From NCBI GenBank assembly GCA_038502055.1, contig JAXRKN010000036.1, positions 3,348,001-3,412,000 of the forward strand: 64,000 nucleotides of DNA, in the 5' to 3' direction. A program made the position numbers and the translations under genes. Below, piece after piece: positions 1 to 10,876 of this stretch (position 1 is its first letter; every line of letters begins with the position of its first letter). This DNA comes from Tanytarsus gracilentus (taxonomy: Eukaryota > Arthropoda > Insecta > Diptera > Chironomidae). Below the pieces are notes generated by a model, which searched no databases, was not told the origin of the DNA, and worked only from the letters and a program-made list of their open reading frames with translations.

Positions 1-1636
1 TGACGAAGTTGAAGGAAGAAAACTATTTGAAATTGGGATTGGACACTCTGTATTTTAAAATAAATTTCAGGAAAAAATTATTAATTTTAAACGTGAGAAA
101 ATAATTTAGAAAATTTATAAAATTAAAAATAAATTTTCTTCCACCCCTGGATTTTTGCAAAAAAAATTGTATCGATTTCTGTCACCACCAATTTTCTTAC
201 CCTAAATTTAACATCATCAATATCAATAATGACACCACCAACGCCTGTGATCATCAAATTTAATAAACTTGTCGATGCATTTTCCTCTTCCATTTTCTCT
301 AATAAGCTCTCAACAAGACAAAGGAACCATAAAAAATAACCTTTATGGGGTAGAAAGAGCGAGACCATTCTATTACCGCCATGACATATGATAAGAAAAG
401 GAAATTTATATCAAATTGACTTTGCTCTCAGCAAATTTAGGCCAATTTGGAGATGATTTTTATTGGAGGGACAATATTTTTTCCGCACGACATCTTTTAT
501 GGCGATAAAACGGATAAATTTATTGTGATATCCGCTGGGCTTGAAAAATGATCTCAATTTTCTGAGACAAAATTTTCTGATATGCAAAAATTTTGTAAAA
601 AATAATAATTTGCAAAATTCTGACCCTCACACTGCCATTATCGCATTCACAACTTGTGAGGGTGACAAAGACCAGCATTTTCTATCACTATATTCATCAT
701 CGTCATCATTCACCGCATAAAAATGACTTTCAATTCCCTTGAGAATATTTGAGATCGAAAAAAGGGTCAATGAGTATTTTGCAGTCGTACTTTTGTGGAC
801 AAATCCCTTCAATAATCATCTTACCCTTGAAAACTCACCACAAGCCTACTCAGTAAATGGATTCGTATTGAAAAACCATTTTTGTGTTGCTAACGATGTG
901 ATTTGGTGAAGTCGTTAGTTCACTTTGAAAATCAATTCCCATGTGAGAGAGAGAAAATACGAATAGTTTAGCAAAAATAAATAAAATAGAGCAGTCAAAA
1001 GTGATAAAGACACAAATTAATGATGCACTATGCATACATTGAGTGAAATTTATGTTTTAATGGTTGCGATGCGTCTGCAATAATAATTATTAATTTTATT
1101 CTTTCCTGCTGTGTGGACTAGATTTTTTTGTGCAATATTAAAATTGCGGTGATTGTGAATGCAAACTTTTTTATATTAAAAACTATTTTTTTCTAGCAAA
1201 AAATATTTCTGTCAATTGTCCAGACTTTTTTAAAATGAAATTTCTCGCCACAAATAAAATTGTAAATTCCGCATACATAAAATTCCAGTCTAGCAAAAAA
1301 TTGATTGCATTTTAAAATTCCTCGCGAATTTTTCACACACCGACATTTTCGCTAACTATTTGTTAAAACAACATGAAAAAAGTGTCGCATGATATAAAAT
1401 TATGTCCAATATGAATGCAAATCAATAAATTCATTACTTATTGAGGATTAAATCGAAAAATGCCCTCGTTATTCATCTCATCTCGGGCACATGTTGTGCG
1501 AGAATTTGAACGTGCACCATAACCTGTCAGTTTTTATTATCGCTCAAATATGTTACGATATTTTTCCCTCACTCACGTCACATACATAGTTGATATGTGA
1601 GCCATATTTCGGGTCATTTAATGAAATAAAACAATT

Positions 1637-1748
1637 AAGGGGAGGGACACTTGTATTTTTTTTTGATTTCACACCACTTAAACAATATTTTTTAATATTC
1701 ATAAAAACCTACATACAATTTTCAGATTTTTTCTAGTGTCCACCCCTT
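1637..1748. repeat. Short AT-rich inverted-end cassette (GGACACT family)
   Basis: The left end reads AAGGGGAGGGACACTTG (from 1637). The reverse complement of the right end reads AAGGGGTGGACACTAG. The two match over about 16 bases with one indel and enclose about 80 bp of A/T. This is the clearest member of the family described under findings. No target-site duplication could be resolved. Confidence 0.55.
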
Positions 1749-3617
1749 TTTCATAAAAATTGACATTTATTGATTGGTTTAGCAAGAATAAAAAGCTTTT
1801 CTTTTGAAAATAGCCGCATCGCAATTGATGTATTTCGCGATAACAGCGAGCAACATTTCCTTAAGTATCCCATAAACAGTCCGAACTAATTGCAGCAGAT
1901 TTAAAAACGTGTCAGCGACATGATCATTTGAAATGAGCATCAATTTATAACATTTTGCGTATCGCTTTGAAAAATTGCAATCACTGACGCTGTTTACGTT
2001 AAACAATCCATTTATAATCTAGCCGAGTGAGAAGGCTCTAGTGCACATTTATGGGTCTCTCTCGACGGCGATTGAAAGCCGAGCAAATTAATTACATTTA
2101 ATTTTTCATACCATTGAAATCGAGGATGAGAAACTAGTTTAAATTTTATCTTACAAATTTACAAACAAAAGTTTCCCAACCCTTTTATATTTTTAATACC
2201 TATCGGAATTGTTCGTGTGTGGGGAAATGCAAGGCGCTGCATGAGAATGCCTCACGTTATAAGAATGACTCTGGAAACCTTTTACAGTTATCATAAGCAA
2301 TAGAATCTCTTCTCGCTCGATTGATGTGCGATGATAAAGTGTTTGAGAATCTCGCAATGAAAAAATTATGACAAATTACGTAATTAAGTGTCGGGGAGGC
2401 GGGCACATCCCATCTTATTCTCTAACGTGCTTGATTGTGTCAACTTCGTGACGATCGGATAGAGAAAAAAAAATTGCATCATCTGGTGACATCTCCTTAG
2501 CAATTATTACGGGTTCTTAATTATCCCGAGATACAAATATGAGAGATAAGACTTAAATCAGGTCAGAGTGTCGAGTGTCGTGCGGGAAAATTGTCGTGTG
2601 AATATCAAAGAGAATAAAATTGCTACTAATTTTTCGGTTATTAATTAGATAATTTGTAAAATTTAAATGACACAAACATTTTAATTTATTTGTATTACTT
2701 TTGACATAAGTCTACTTGAAAATAATGCGTGTAAAAATAAAAATTTAAAAAGAAGAAGAATTAAAGTATGAACGCAAATGGAGACGAAAGATCATAGAGC
2801 AAAATCATAACTTATAAATCAGTGAGACGCCATCCCGAAAGTGTTTTAAAATGTGACCATTAAGGCAAATAATAATTCTGCACAATTATTCATACTCCAC
2901 CGATGACCTACGACTGCTGTTACTTTCTTTCTTCTTCTTTTCCTTTCTGGCTTGCATTAAAAAATCAAGAAAAATTATAGAGCCAGAAATTAAATTGTGT
3001 ATTCACTGCGAGCAAGTCGAATATTTATGGCGCATAGTGAAAATATGTGCGGAATTCTTGAACTGTGCCGCACACACCTGATTAAAAGTTTTTCATCGCT
3101 GACCTTTCCCGCAAAAAAACTCACGGGGTCTCTCGCGAGTGCAGTGCTGAAAAATCTGGAACACACACCGCAATGAATAATTTGAAGAGCGTCCAATTTG
3201 GCGTGAGAGAAGAGAGTGAGCGTGCACGAGAAGGTAAAAATTTGCTCTACATTTTTGAGTGCGCGCTATGTGGTGCCATTTGCAACTTGCATACATGAGG
3301 AGATTTCACGATATTCGAAATTGGAGGTCGAAGAAAAGTGCATTTTACTCTCGGCGCTTAGTCATGCTGCGTGTTTCACTTTGATTGACATCTGTCGGCC
3401 TCAAGCTCAACGAGCGATTTATTTTCTTTTTCACCATTTATTGCACTTCAACTTTTTCTTCTTCCAGAGTTCTGTTTTTTTTTCGTGTTGTAATTTACAA
3501 GAAAGTTAACTCACTCGTGCAATCATGAAAATTGTTAATATCATCGATGTGATTTATTATGTGCTGCATGCATCTTATTAAGAGTTCTCTTGAAAAATAA
3601 AAAGGATTGAATGAAGC

Positions 3618-3712
3618 AAGGGGTGTGAAATTGACATTTAAAATTGAAATTATATAAATTTTACACATGAAGTATATAAAGGTATATTATATACATTATT
3701 TATATAAAATGT
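3618..3712. repeat. AT-rich cassette, subfamily shared with 37855-37931
   Basis: It starts AAGGGGTGTGAAA. Further on, a TATATACATTA-TTATATAAA core recurs with small changes in the copy at 37855-37931, which also shares the 5' flank AGC. The right G/C-rich end is not evident here, so this copy may be truncated or decayed. Confidence 0.4.
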
Positions 3713-5002
3713 ATATAAAAATTAAATACATAATTAAAATTATATAATTTTTATATAACTTTAAGCATTGACGACCAGTTTTCTTCTTTCTTTTTTTAGA
3801 GTTCTAGTTTAAAATAAATAAATGTGATGACAGAGATTATTTAAATATAAAACTTTTTAAAATATTTAACATATTTTTCAAATTTATTTATTTTTTAAAT
3901 AATCTACAAGATTTTTTTTAAACGATCAATCATCAACAAAGTATCAGTTCGATACATGCATCGATAGTTTTCTTAATGCGTGTATACGACTTCATTATAT
4001 AGTCATTGTCCATTTGTTTCTGTACATTCTAACCGCATCTATAAAATTTATGTCGAACTAATTCAATCGATGTGGAATAATTTATGTGCTTTCTTATCCA
4101 ATTCTCGAGAGTGTGCGAGGTGCTATTTAAATTTCTTACCGCGCGTCCTTTAAGCGCAAACATTCTTTCATTGCAACTGCTGTGTGATTTGTTATGTGGT
4201 GCTTTTTTAGTGGCGCACTTACAATGTTGTGTACGCTTTGATAATTAAAGACGGAGTTGTAAAAAAATCAACAGCTACCACAATCCGCAAAGCATATATT
4301 ATATATAGCTTAAAGCAACATCCAGTCAGCACTAAAAATGGCGTTAAAACTGAATTAATTATTCGCGAAGGTGATTGTACGCGAGGAAAGCATCATCAAT
4401 CTGGCTTTATTTTTTTGAGAATTTCTAATCGGTGAAGTCATCAAAACAGTGTAATACAAAAATCTATGAAAAACAACGTTGAGAGTTTTAGCATAAAATA
4501 TTGGCGATAAATTAGAGAAAAACGTTTGATTCAAAAAATTGATAAAGGGGTTGGGACACATGGACTTAAATTTAAGTTTCGTTTAATTATTTAGAAATTT
4601 AAAATTGTAAACTTAAATTTAATTTTGTGCTTATATCTAATATAAAACATAAAATTTGAGTCTGCTCCCAAGAATTTTAAGAATTTAAATGTTTAAAATT
4701 AATTTTTTTATCGAGTTCGAAAATCATCAAAATTTATAAATTCTTGAAATACAAAACCTAAATAAGTAGTTAAAAAATTCTATGAAAGCTTTTAAAATTC
4801 ATTAAATTTTATGGAATTATCTGGAATTTTATCACTTTAATTCCTGACTTTCATAAAAGCTTTTTAAAGCAAACATAAAAAAATAATCACAAGAGAAAGA
4901 ATATCCCATTATAAAAAATTCTACCGCTTACATAATTTTCTCTTCTTGTATAAATTTTTAGCGTAACCCACAAAGTGGTGTAACGCTTATATGCTCGTGA
5001 TT

Positions 5003-5056
5003 CCGTCCGTCCGTCCGTCCGTCCGTCTGTCCGTCCGTCCGTCCGTCCGTCCGTCT
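5003..5056. repeat. (CCGT)n microsatellite inside repeat element copy 1
   Basis: About 13 units of CCGT with two CTGT interruptions. The inverted copy carries the same tract as (GACG)n at 21049-21095, so the microsatellite is part of the element and not a chance local expansion. Confidence 0.9.
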
Positions 5057-5218
5057 GCACAAGCGAGATCTCGGTCCCTGGACCAGCTAGAGACTTCTAG
5101 TTTTCGCCAGATGGTAGCTCTTAGGGTCTATATGTGCAGGCACTGACTATTTTTTGAGTCATGACCTATGGTCGTGCCATGGACGGCCATAACGTCCATT
5201 TTTCATACAAATTTTTTC

Positions 5219-5887
5219 TTATATGGCTTCATGGGTATCGTTGAACTCGTGATTGGACCAGAAATCGATTGGCATTGATTCGTAACTTGACCAGGAATCG
5301 ATTGACATACATGATTTTTCGAGTCGTGACCTATGGTCGTGCCACAGACAGCCAAAATGTCCATTTTTCAGAACTATGGTTTCATGGGTATCGTTGAACT
5401 CGTGATTGGACCAGGAATCGATTGATATAGATGATTTTTGAGGAATGTCCATCATGGCCGGCCAGCAGTGCCACGGACAGCCAAAATGTTCATTTTTCAG
5501 AACTATGGCTTCATGTATCTCGTTGAACTCGTAATTGAACCAGGAACTGAATGGCATTGATGATTTTTGATGAATGTCCATCATGGACGGCCAGTAGTGC
5601 CACGGACAGCCAAAATGTCCATTTTTCAGAACTATGGCTTCATGGGTATCGTTGAACTCGTGATTGGACCAGGAATCTATTGACATAGATGATTTTTGAT
5701 AAATGCTAATCAAGGCCGGCCAGTAGTGCCACGGACAGCCAAAATGTCCATTTTTCAGAACTATGACTTCATGGGTATCGTTGAACTCGTAATTGGACCA
5801 GGAATCTAATGACATAGACGATTTTTGAAAAATTGTCGAACAGGACTGCCACGGACAGCCAAAGTGTCCGGATTGACTTAAACTCAT
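5219..5887 (-). CDS. Tandem-repeat ORF in the 1 kb element, 222 residues, function unknown
   Basis: An ATG at 5887 opens an uninterrupted 222-residue frame ending in TAA. It consists of about five units of 40-43 residues (129 bp). Each unit starts with HFGCPWH.WP and continues through QKSSMSIDSWSN, EFNDTHEAIVLKNG. Cys, Trp and His are strongly conserved between units. There is no signal peptide and no family I recognise. The other copy of the element carries the same array but is broken by small indels, including one base lost just after the ATG. The frame may be translated. Alternatively it may be trivially open because the repeat period is a multiple of three and each unit lacks stops in that frame. 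It may be an element-encoded protein or simply a minisatellite. Confidence 0.4.
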   Translation of the reverse strand: MSLSQSGHFGCPWQSCSTIFQKSSMSLDSWSNYEFNDTHEVIVLKNGHFGCPWHYWPALISIYQKSSMSIDSWSNHEFNDTHEAIVLKNGHFGCPWHYWPSMMDIHQKSSMPFSSWFNYEFNEIHEAIVLKNEHFGCPWHCWPAMMDIPQKSSISIDSWSNHEFNDTHETIVLKNGHFGCLWHDHRSRLEKSCMSIDSWSSYESMPIDFWSNHEFNDTHEAI

Positions 5888-5972
5888 TTTTTATGCACTT
5901 GATTTTCAAACACTGATCTGTTACAAGTGGGTTACGCGGCAACACCCACGTGTGGGTTTTGAAACATTTTTA

Positions 5973-8900
5973 ATAATGCGTGAGACATTTCGGCATGGGA
6001 ACACACAATAAAGACAGTGTCGACAGGCAACGTGATAGAATGATTTTATGTTAATTTGATTAGAATTTTTTATATTAGAAAATTTCTCATTCTTCTTATC
6101 TTTCACTTCTTCAGCAAAGTGTCTTCCTCGTTCACTTTTCCCTCAATTTCCATATCAATGATGATGTTTCTCTTTGATAAATTCTAAAATTAGCAATTTT
6201 GCTTCAAGGCTAATAACCTGAGAATAACATCGTTCTGTACAGATGTGTTATCGATAAAAAGTGATTTTGTTATTTGGGATTCATTTACTAATTAAGTTAT
6301 GATTGATTTTATGTGTTTTATTAATAATTAAATTTTTAAAACTTTTTTAACTAAATCTCAGTCTTAAAAATAAAATAAGTGACATAGTTTATAGCCAGTC
6401 CCATATCACATGCTTAACACAGAGAAAATAAATTATGATATTACACACAAAGTGGCAATTTAGTCTCAACCCGAATGGCGCCAGAATGACATCAGAATCC
6501 ATAATTTTTTAATTCATAAAGTTAATGCATAGCCACATAGGCACATAAAACAGGATATGGCAACCGATTTACATTCATTGTGACCAAGAGAAGACACAAA
6601 TTCTAATTAAACTCAACGGTTGCAAGATCGTCAATGTGATTACACGATGCGCACTTTGTGTGTGCATTCATCACTCAATTTAATTGAATTGTTTTATTTC
6701 ATAAGATCAGTTCGCGGGTCTATAATTACGTACGTCCAGAACGATGACCGGCTTGTGCAAGGAGAGGACACTCAGGTTTTAATTATTTTTATAAAATAAT
6801 TTAAAATACGATTAAATTTAAAAATATTTTAAGCCGTTAAAATTCTTCATGAGTTTCAAGCCCCTTTTTTACCTGCAATGTGAGTAATGCGACAGAAACG
6901 ACGGATTAGCTAAAAGCTACCAAGTCATCAGCTTGAGATAACACACACACGGCCTCAATTAAATGAAGAATTATTTTCATCATTATCTCGCTCGCGCGAT
7001 GATTCTGCAGCGAAGAGAAGTGCAATAAAAATAAAGAGTTAAAATATTCTCGCAAGAGATAAATGCATAGTGGAAATGCTCGCAATCTATCAACAATATA
7101 TATATATGCAATAGTGAGGGTATAAATGTTCTATCAGAGAACGCCACGACACAATCGTTCGTTTGTAAGAATTTCCGCAATTTAAACGAGTTTCGAATTC
7201 CTTTCGTGCTAAAATTTAATCGAGAAAAAATTATGGAAGTACAGTTTAAGATCGAAGATGATCGGAATTTTTTTGAAAAAATAACTCAAACTTCCTTAAT
7301 TGATAAACCAACGCTAATTAACCGATTAAATAACTCAGTATGTTCCCACTCTTCAGCACACAAATGAGTCTCATCCTACTCGACGAAAAGTGCTTTCCTT
7401 TTCCTTTCGATATTTTATAGCCACGAGGCATCGAACAGCTTTTGCGCCAGGAAGGGAAATGAATTAACAGGAAGATGATCGCAAGACAAGAAGGTGGACT
7501 TTTCTCCATGGCAATTAATAACCACACGATTACACACATGAGAGCGCTGTTAATTATAATTATTTTTGTGAAAGAGACTCGCAATGGGAGATTGTAGTCA
7601 TTAATTTTGCTTCTGCAGCGTTCTTGGTGCTTCATTGATGCGTTTCGAGTTTAATAAAATAATTGATAAAGAAATTAACATTGTTAGTCGTGTTAATTTT
7701 TAAAATTTATTTTAATTAACTTTTAAATCGAATCAAATAATTTTATCTATCATTAATTAATCTCTAATAACTGCAGCATTGATGAATTTCAATCAACAAC
7801 TTTTATTAAGTAATTTTAAAATATCATTGAACCATTGCCATTGTGCATTTATTGATTTAAGCTATTGAAAATAACTTTTATCTTTCCGTGTGGGCAAGTC
7901 TCACTCATCAGACTCAACAACAATTGCAAAATAATCATTGCGCGAAATAAAAAATCATTTTACCTTCATAATCCTTGATTTGAAGTTTTTTACGCAAACA
8001 TCGCCATTATCAATTAAGATGTTTGCCTATTGACATCGAACGTCATCGTAAAAATTGAAATAAAATTTCTTCTTAACTTCTTTTTTGATGAATGAATAAA
8101 AAGCAGTTGTTCCTCAATGTCAGCTCTTTTTCCTCTTCACTCGATGAACGGTCATTATTCTTGTGTACCCTGAAATTAATTACAAATTGCTGTCATCTTT
8201 ATTTCAATAATCTACAGTAGTTCTTATTGCTCACAACAGAAAGTGTCATTAAACATGGTGATGAGGGTTTAAAAAGTTCAGGATTTAATTTTTTAAATCT
8301 CAATTTTCATAAATTTTGCAACAAAAATTTTATTCATACATTAAACTTCAAAAATTAGCAAATATAAATTTAATAATTCAACAGTTTTTTGTCTGTTAAA
8401 AAATATTTTAAATGTTAATTAACAATTGATCGTCAAATAAATAATTACTTTAAAAAAAATCATCAAAACCCCCGACATTCGATTTTTAGTTAAAAAGGAC
8501 AAATTAATCATATTGATAATGTTCCGCCGCGACTTCTTCATTACACACCTTATTGAACTGTTTCCGTATAAATTTTTAAGATTAATTATTTTTGAATTTG
8601 CCAGAAGCACTTTTTATTGTAGTCACTGTTTGATTAATTGCATTTTAATTATCATCTCTTATTCAATTTTTGCTATCTGCGCGAAAGGAGTCATAGTTTT
8701 GTAATTTATCGAAGGAAAATATTTGAACACGAGCGAGACTCTTTTGTGAAGGTTTTGTTCGCACTCGTGTATGATTACGCAAATATTTGGGCATTTTATT
8801 TAATTAAGAATCATTCAAGAGGAAACTTTTTCGGTTGAATCGGGGTGTCCTTGGTGTGAGTCATGTACGACTTTATTAAATTATGATTCACGGTAAATAA

Positions 8901-9096
8901 AAATTCTTAATTTAAAATTTAACGATTTTTTTAAATTCAAAAAATCTCAAGAAGTAAAATTTGCACAATCTTGAGAATTCTCATGTCATCTCATCAAGCA
9001 TTCGCTCTCTTTTAATTTGCTTCTTGTCACTCTTCCTGTCTCTCCTCTCCAGCCTCCCTCGCACACTCTTAACTTTTCAATCACATGTTAGTGCCG
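5973..9096. other. Non-coding stretch upstream of the RhoGEF gene
   Basis: There is no convincing exon. It contains one inverted-end cassette (6759-6866) and otherwise AT-rich single-copy DNA. A pyrimidine tract ending in CAG near 9053 could be the acceptor of an upstream non-coding exon of the RhoGEF gene. Confidence 0.45.
6759..6866. repeat. Short AT-rich inverted-end cassette
   Basis: The left end is AAGGAGAGGACACTCAGG. The reverse complement of the right end is AAGGGGCTTGAAACTCATG. They match imperfectly in the same G-run plus (G)ACACT layout as 1637-1748. The interior is A/T. Confidence 0.4.
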
Positions 9097-9104
9097 TATA
9101 TAAA
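9097..9104 (+). promoter_or_regulatory. TATA-like box before the RhoGEF start
   Basis: TATATAAA lies 25 bp before the ATG at 9129. If it is used, transcription would begin only a few bases before that ATG. Either the gene has an almost absent leader, or initiation is at a later in-frame ATG such as 9231, or this is just AT-rich sequence inside an upstream exon. Confidence 0.25.
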
Positions 9105-9128
9105 AAAGTGACGTGAAATTAATTAATT

Positions 9129-10876
9129 ATGGCTGTTAATAATCAAAAAAGTAAATTAGTTGAAGACCAAATCAATAAGTTATTAAAGGCTCAATCGAGT
9201 GATGTTGGACGAGAGCCGAAGTACAGTCCTATGGTGAAAAAAATGCTAGAAAGTGAGACGCAAGAAAAAAATGTGCACAAGTTGAAGCAAATGTTTGAGA
9301 ATAAATTCACAAATCCGACGGTGAAGGAAATTGTTTATGATGATGAAAGGTGAGTGTGATGAATTAAGTATTGATTTAAATAAAATTTAAAATCCACTTT
9401 CAGAATGAAGAAGAAGTCAATCTCTCCACAGTCGCGTGTGTTGAGTAAAGCGCGAAAAAGTTTCGACTGCCTCCGCCGCATGACAACATCACCCACAAAG
9501 CAGCAGTCAGTTAATCGTCTCGAGAGGCTTGTACGTGAGCTCGTGCAAAAGGAACGCGACTACATTGACACGCTTGAGCGAGGAATCGAGAGCTATTTGC
9601 GACCGATTGCAATGAGCAAATGCGATGAGTTTGAAGTGCCTCAAGACATTCGCAATCAAAAATTCAAGCTCTTTGGCAATATCGAGGAGATCTGGCTGCT
9701 TCACAAGTCAACGGTGCTTCCCCATTTGTTGAGTTGTGGCGATAACATTTATCAAATCGCAGAAACATTCATCAATCTTATTCAGAGCGACGCATTCTAT
9801 TGCTACATAAACTATGCCATCAATCACAGGCAGGCCGAGGAGCTGCTATCGTCGTATGCCGACTTTTTCGCTCGCATACAAAAGACATGTAATGATCGTT
9901 TGGGTGTCATGAGCTTCATCATTCAGCCAATTCAAAAGATACCACGCTATCCACTTTTGTTAGAGGAAATGATCAAGGAATTATCGAAGGATATGCATCT
10001 GAATAAGAAGACATTAGCTCGACTATGCATTGCGAAGAAAAATGTCGAAAGATTTTTAACGCGTTTGAATCAAGCGCTCACAATTAACGATATAATTGAG
10101 ACACACGAGGTTCCCGCGAATCTTCAATGTGGGCTCATCACTTGCCTTCAAATTGAGTTCGGTGTCAATATCAATGAACCAACGCTGCTTCTCGTTCCAA
10201 GTTTCAGCTCCCATCATGGCTATCGATCGGCGGTGAGTTAAACATAAAATTTAAAAATTTAAAATACGTTAATTTTTTTCAGGTCAACATTTACAAGCTC
10301 GGAAAATTTATTCGCACCGATTTCCTTGACGTCCATGAGCACTTCACATCGCGTGATTTTGAGAGCAAAATTTTCCTCTTCGAGCATTGCTTGATGTACA
10401 CAAAAGCGCTCAATCGCAATGGCAACATTTCATTATCGTATCGAGATCACTTCATGTTCGGTCACAACATCACAATCTCGCTTAAAAACTCACAGCAAAT
10501 GTTGATTGTCGGCGACACTGTCAGCAATCGTTATGTGTCGTTCACGGCTGACGATTACGAATCGATTTTGGAATTGCATCAACTCATAAAGACATTTTAC
10601 GATCCTCGCAATTCAAGCGACTCAGCTTTTGTGGAAGGAAACGAGATGAGTTCAGAAGTGCCAAATGTCGATGAGGAAATTGTCGTCAATGAGAGTTTGG
10701 CGGAGGATGATTGGATTGTGACCGACATTGACATGATTAAGGCATGTGACGATGACATCGATGACGATGTCGACTTTTGGATTCCGAGGCACTTTTTCAA
10801 TTCCATCGGAATTGGCAAGAAGAAAGCTGAGTCAAAATCCCGTTTCTACATCGAGTCACCAACTGATTATAATTAA
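9129..10876 (+). CDS. DH-PH Rho guanine nucleotide exchange factor
   Basis: Three exons join in frame: 9129-9349, 9404-10232 and 10283-10876, giving 547 residues. All borders are GT..AG. The DH domain spans about residues 112-306. Its first conserved region is LERLVRELVQKERDYI, and the third is FIIQPIQKIPRYPLLLEEM near residues 244-264, the hallmark of Dbl-family catalytic domains. A PH domain follows at about 351-457, starting VNIYKLGKFIRTDF and ending in a typical amphipathic C-terminal helix. The tail is very acidic (DDDIDDDVDFW). Dbl proteins exchange GDP for GTP on Rho, Rac or Cdc42 at membranes, acting on actin. The N-terminal 110 residues are charged and carry no domain I know. It could be a short PLEKHG/puratrophin-like GEF; the exact orthologue is uncertain, so no symbol is given. 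Confidence 0.9.

Larger units (their letters stand above)
1..4952. other. Non-coding, AT-rich stretch
   Basis: I find no exon chain with conserved protein sequence here. The open frames present are short (below 100 codons), overlap on both strands and have no recognisable domain. The stretch contains short AT-rich cassettes with G-rich inverted ends (1637-1748, 3618-3712, and a weaker one starting near 4545). It may be intergenic, or an intron of a gene whose exons lie to the left. Confidence 0.5.
4953..5972 (-). mobile_element. 1 kb repeat element, copy 1 (intact-ORF copy)
   Basis: About 1020 bp that recurs in inverted orientation at 20201-21144. Shared sequence runs from AATTTTTAGCGTAACCCAC at the left to a GTGGGTTACGC(5927-5937)-GGCAACACCCACGTGTGGG end at the right. 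GCGTAACCCAC at 4961-4971 and its inverse at 5927-5937 form subterminal inverted repeats. The left one is followed by GTGGTGTAACGC, giving a small imperfect hairpin. Inside are a CCGT tract, a unique segment and a 129-bp tandem array. No transposase is encoded. It looks like a non-autonomous DNA transposon or foldback-type element; the class is inference. Confidence 0.65.

Noticed and set aside
3216..3509. 97-codon plus-strand frame
   Set aside because: It is overlapped by other frames on the minus strand, is low in conserved residues and resembles no family.
4953..5972. Helitron interpretation of the 1 kb element
   Set aside because: The ends are inverted repeats of each other, and no TC...CTRR ends with a single 3' hairpin are seen.
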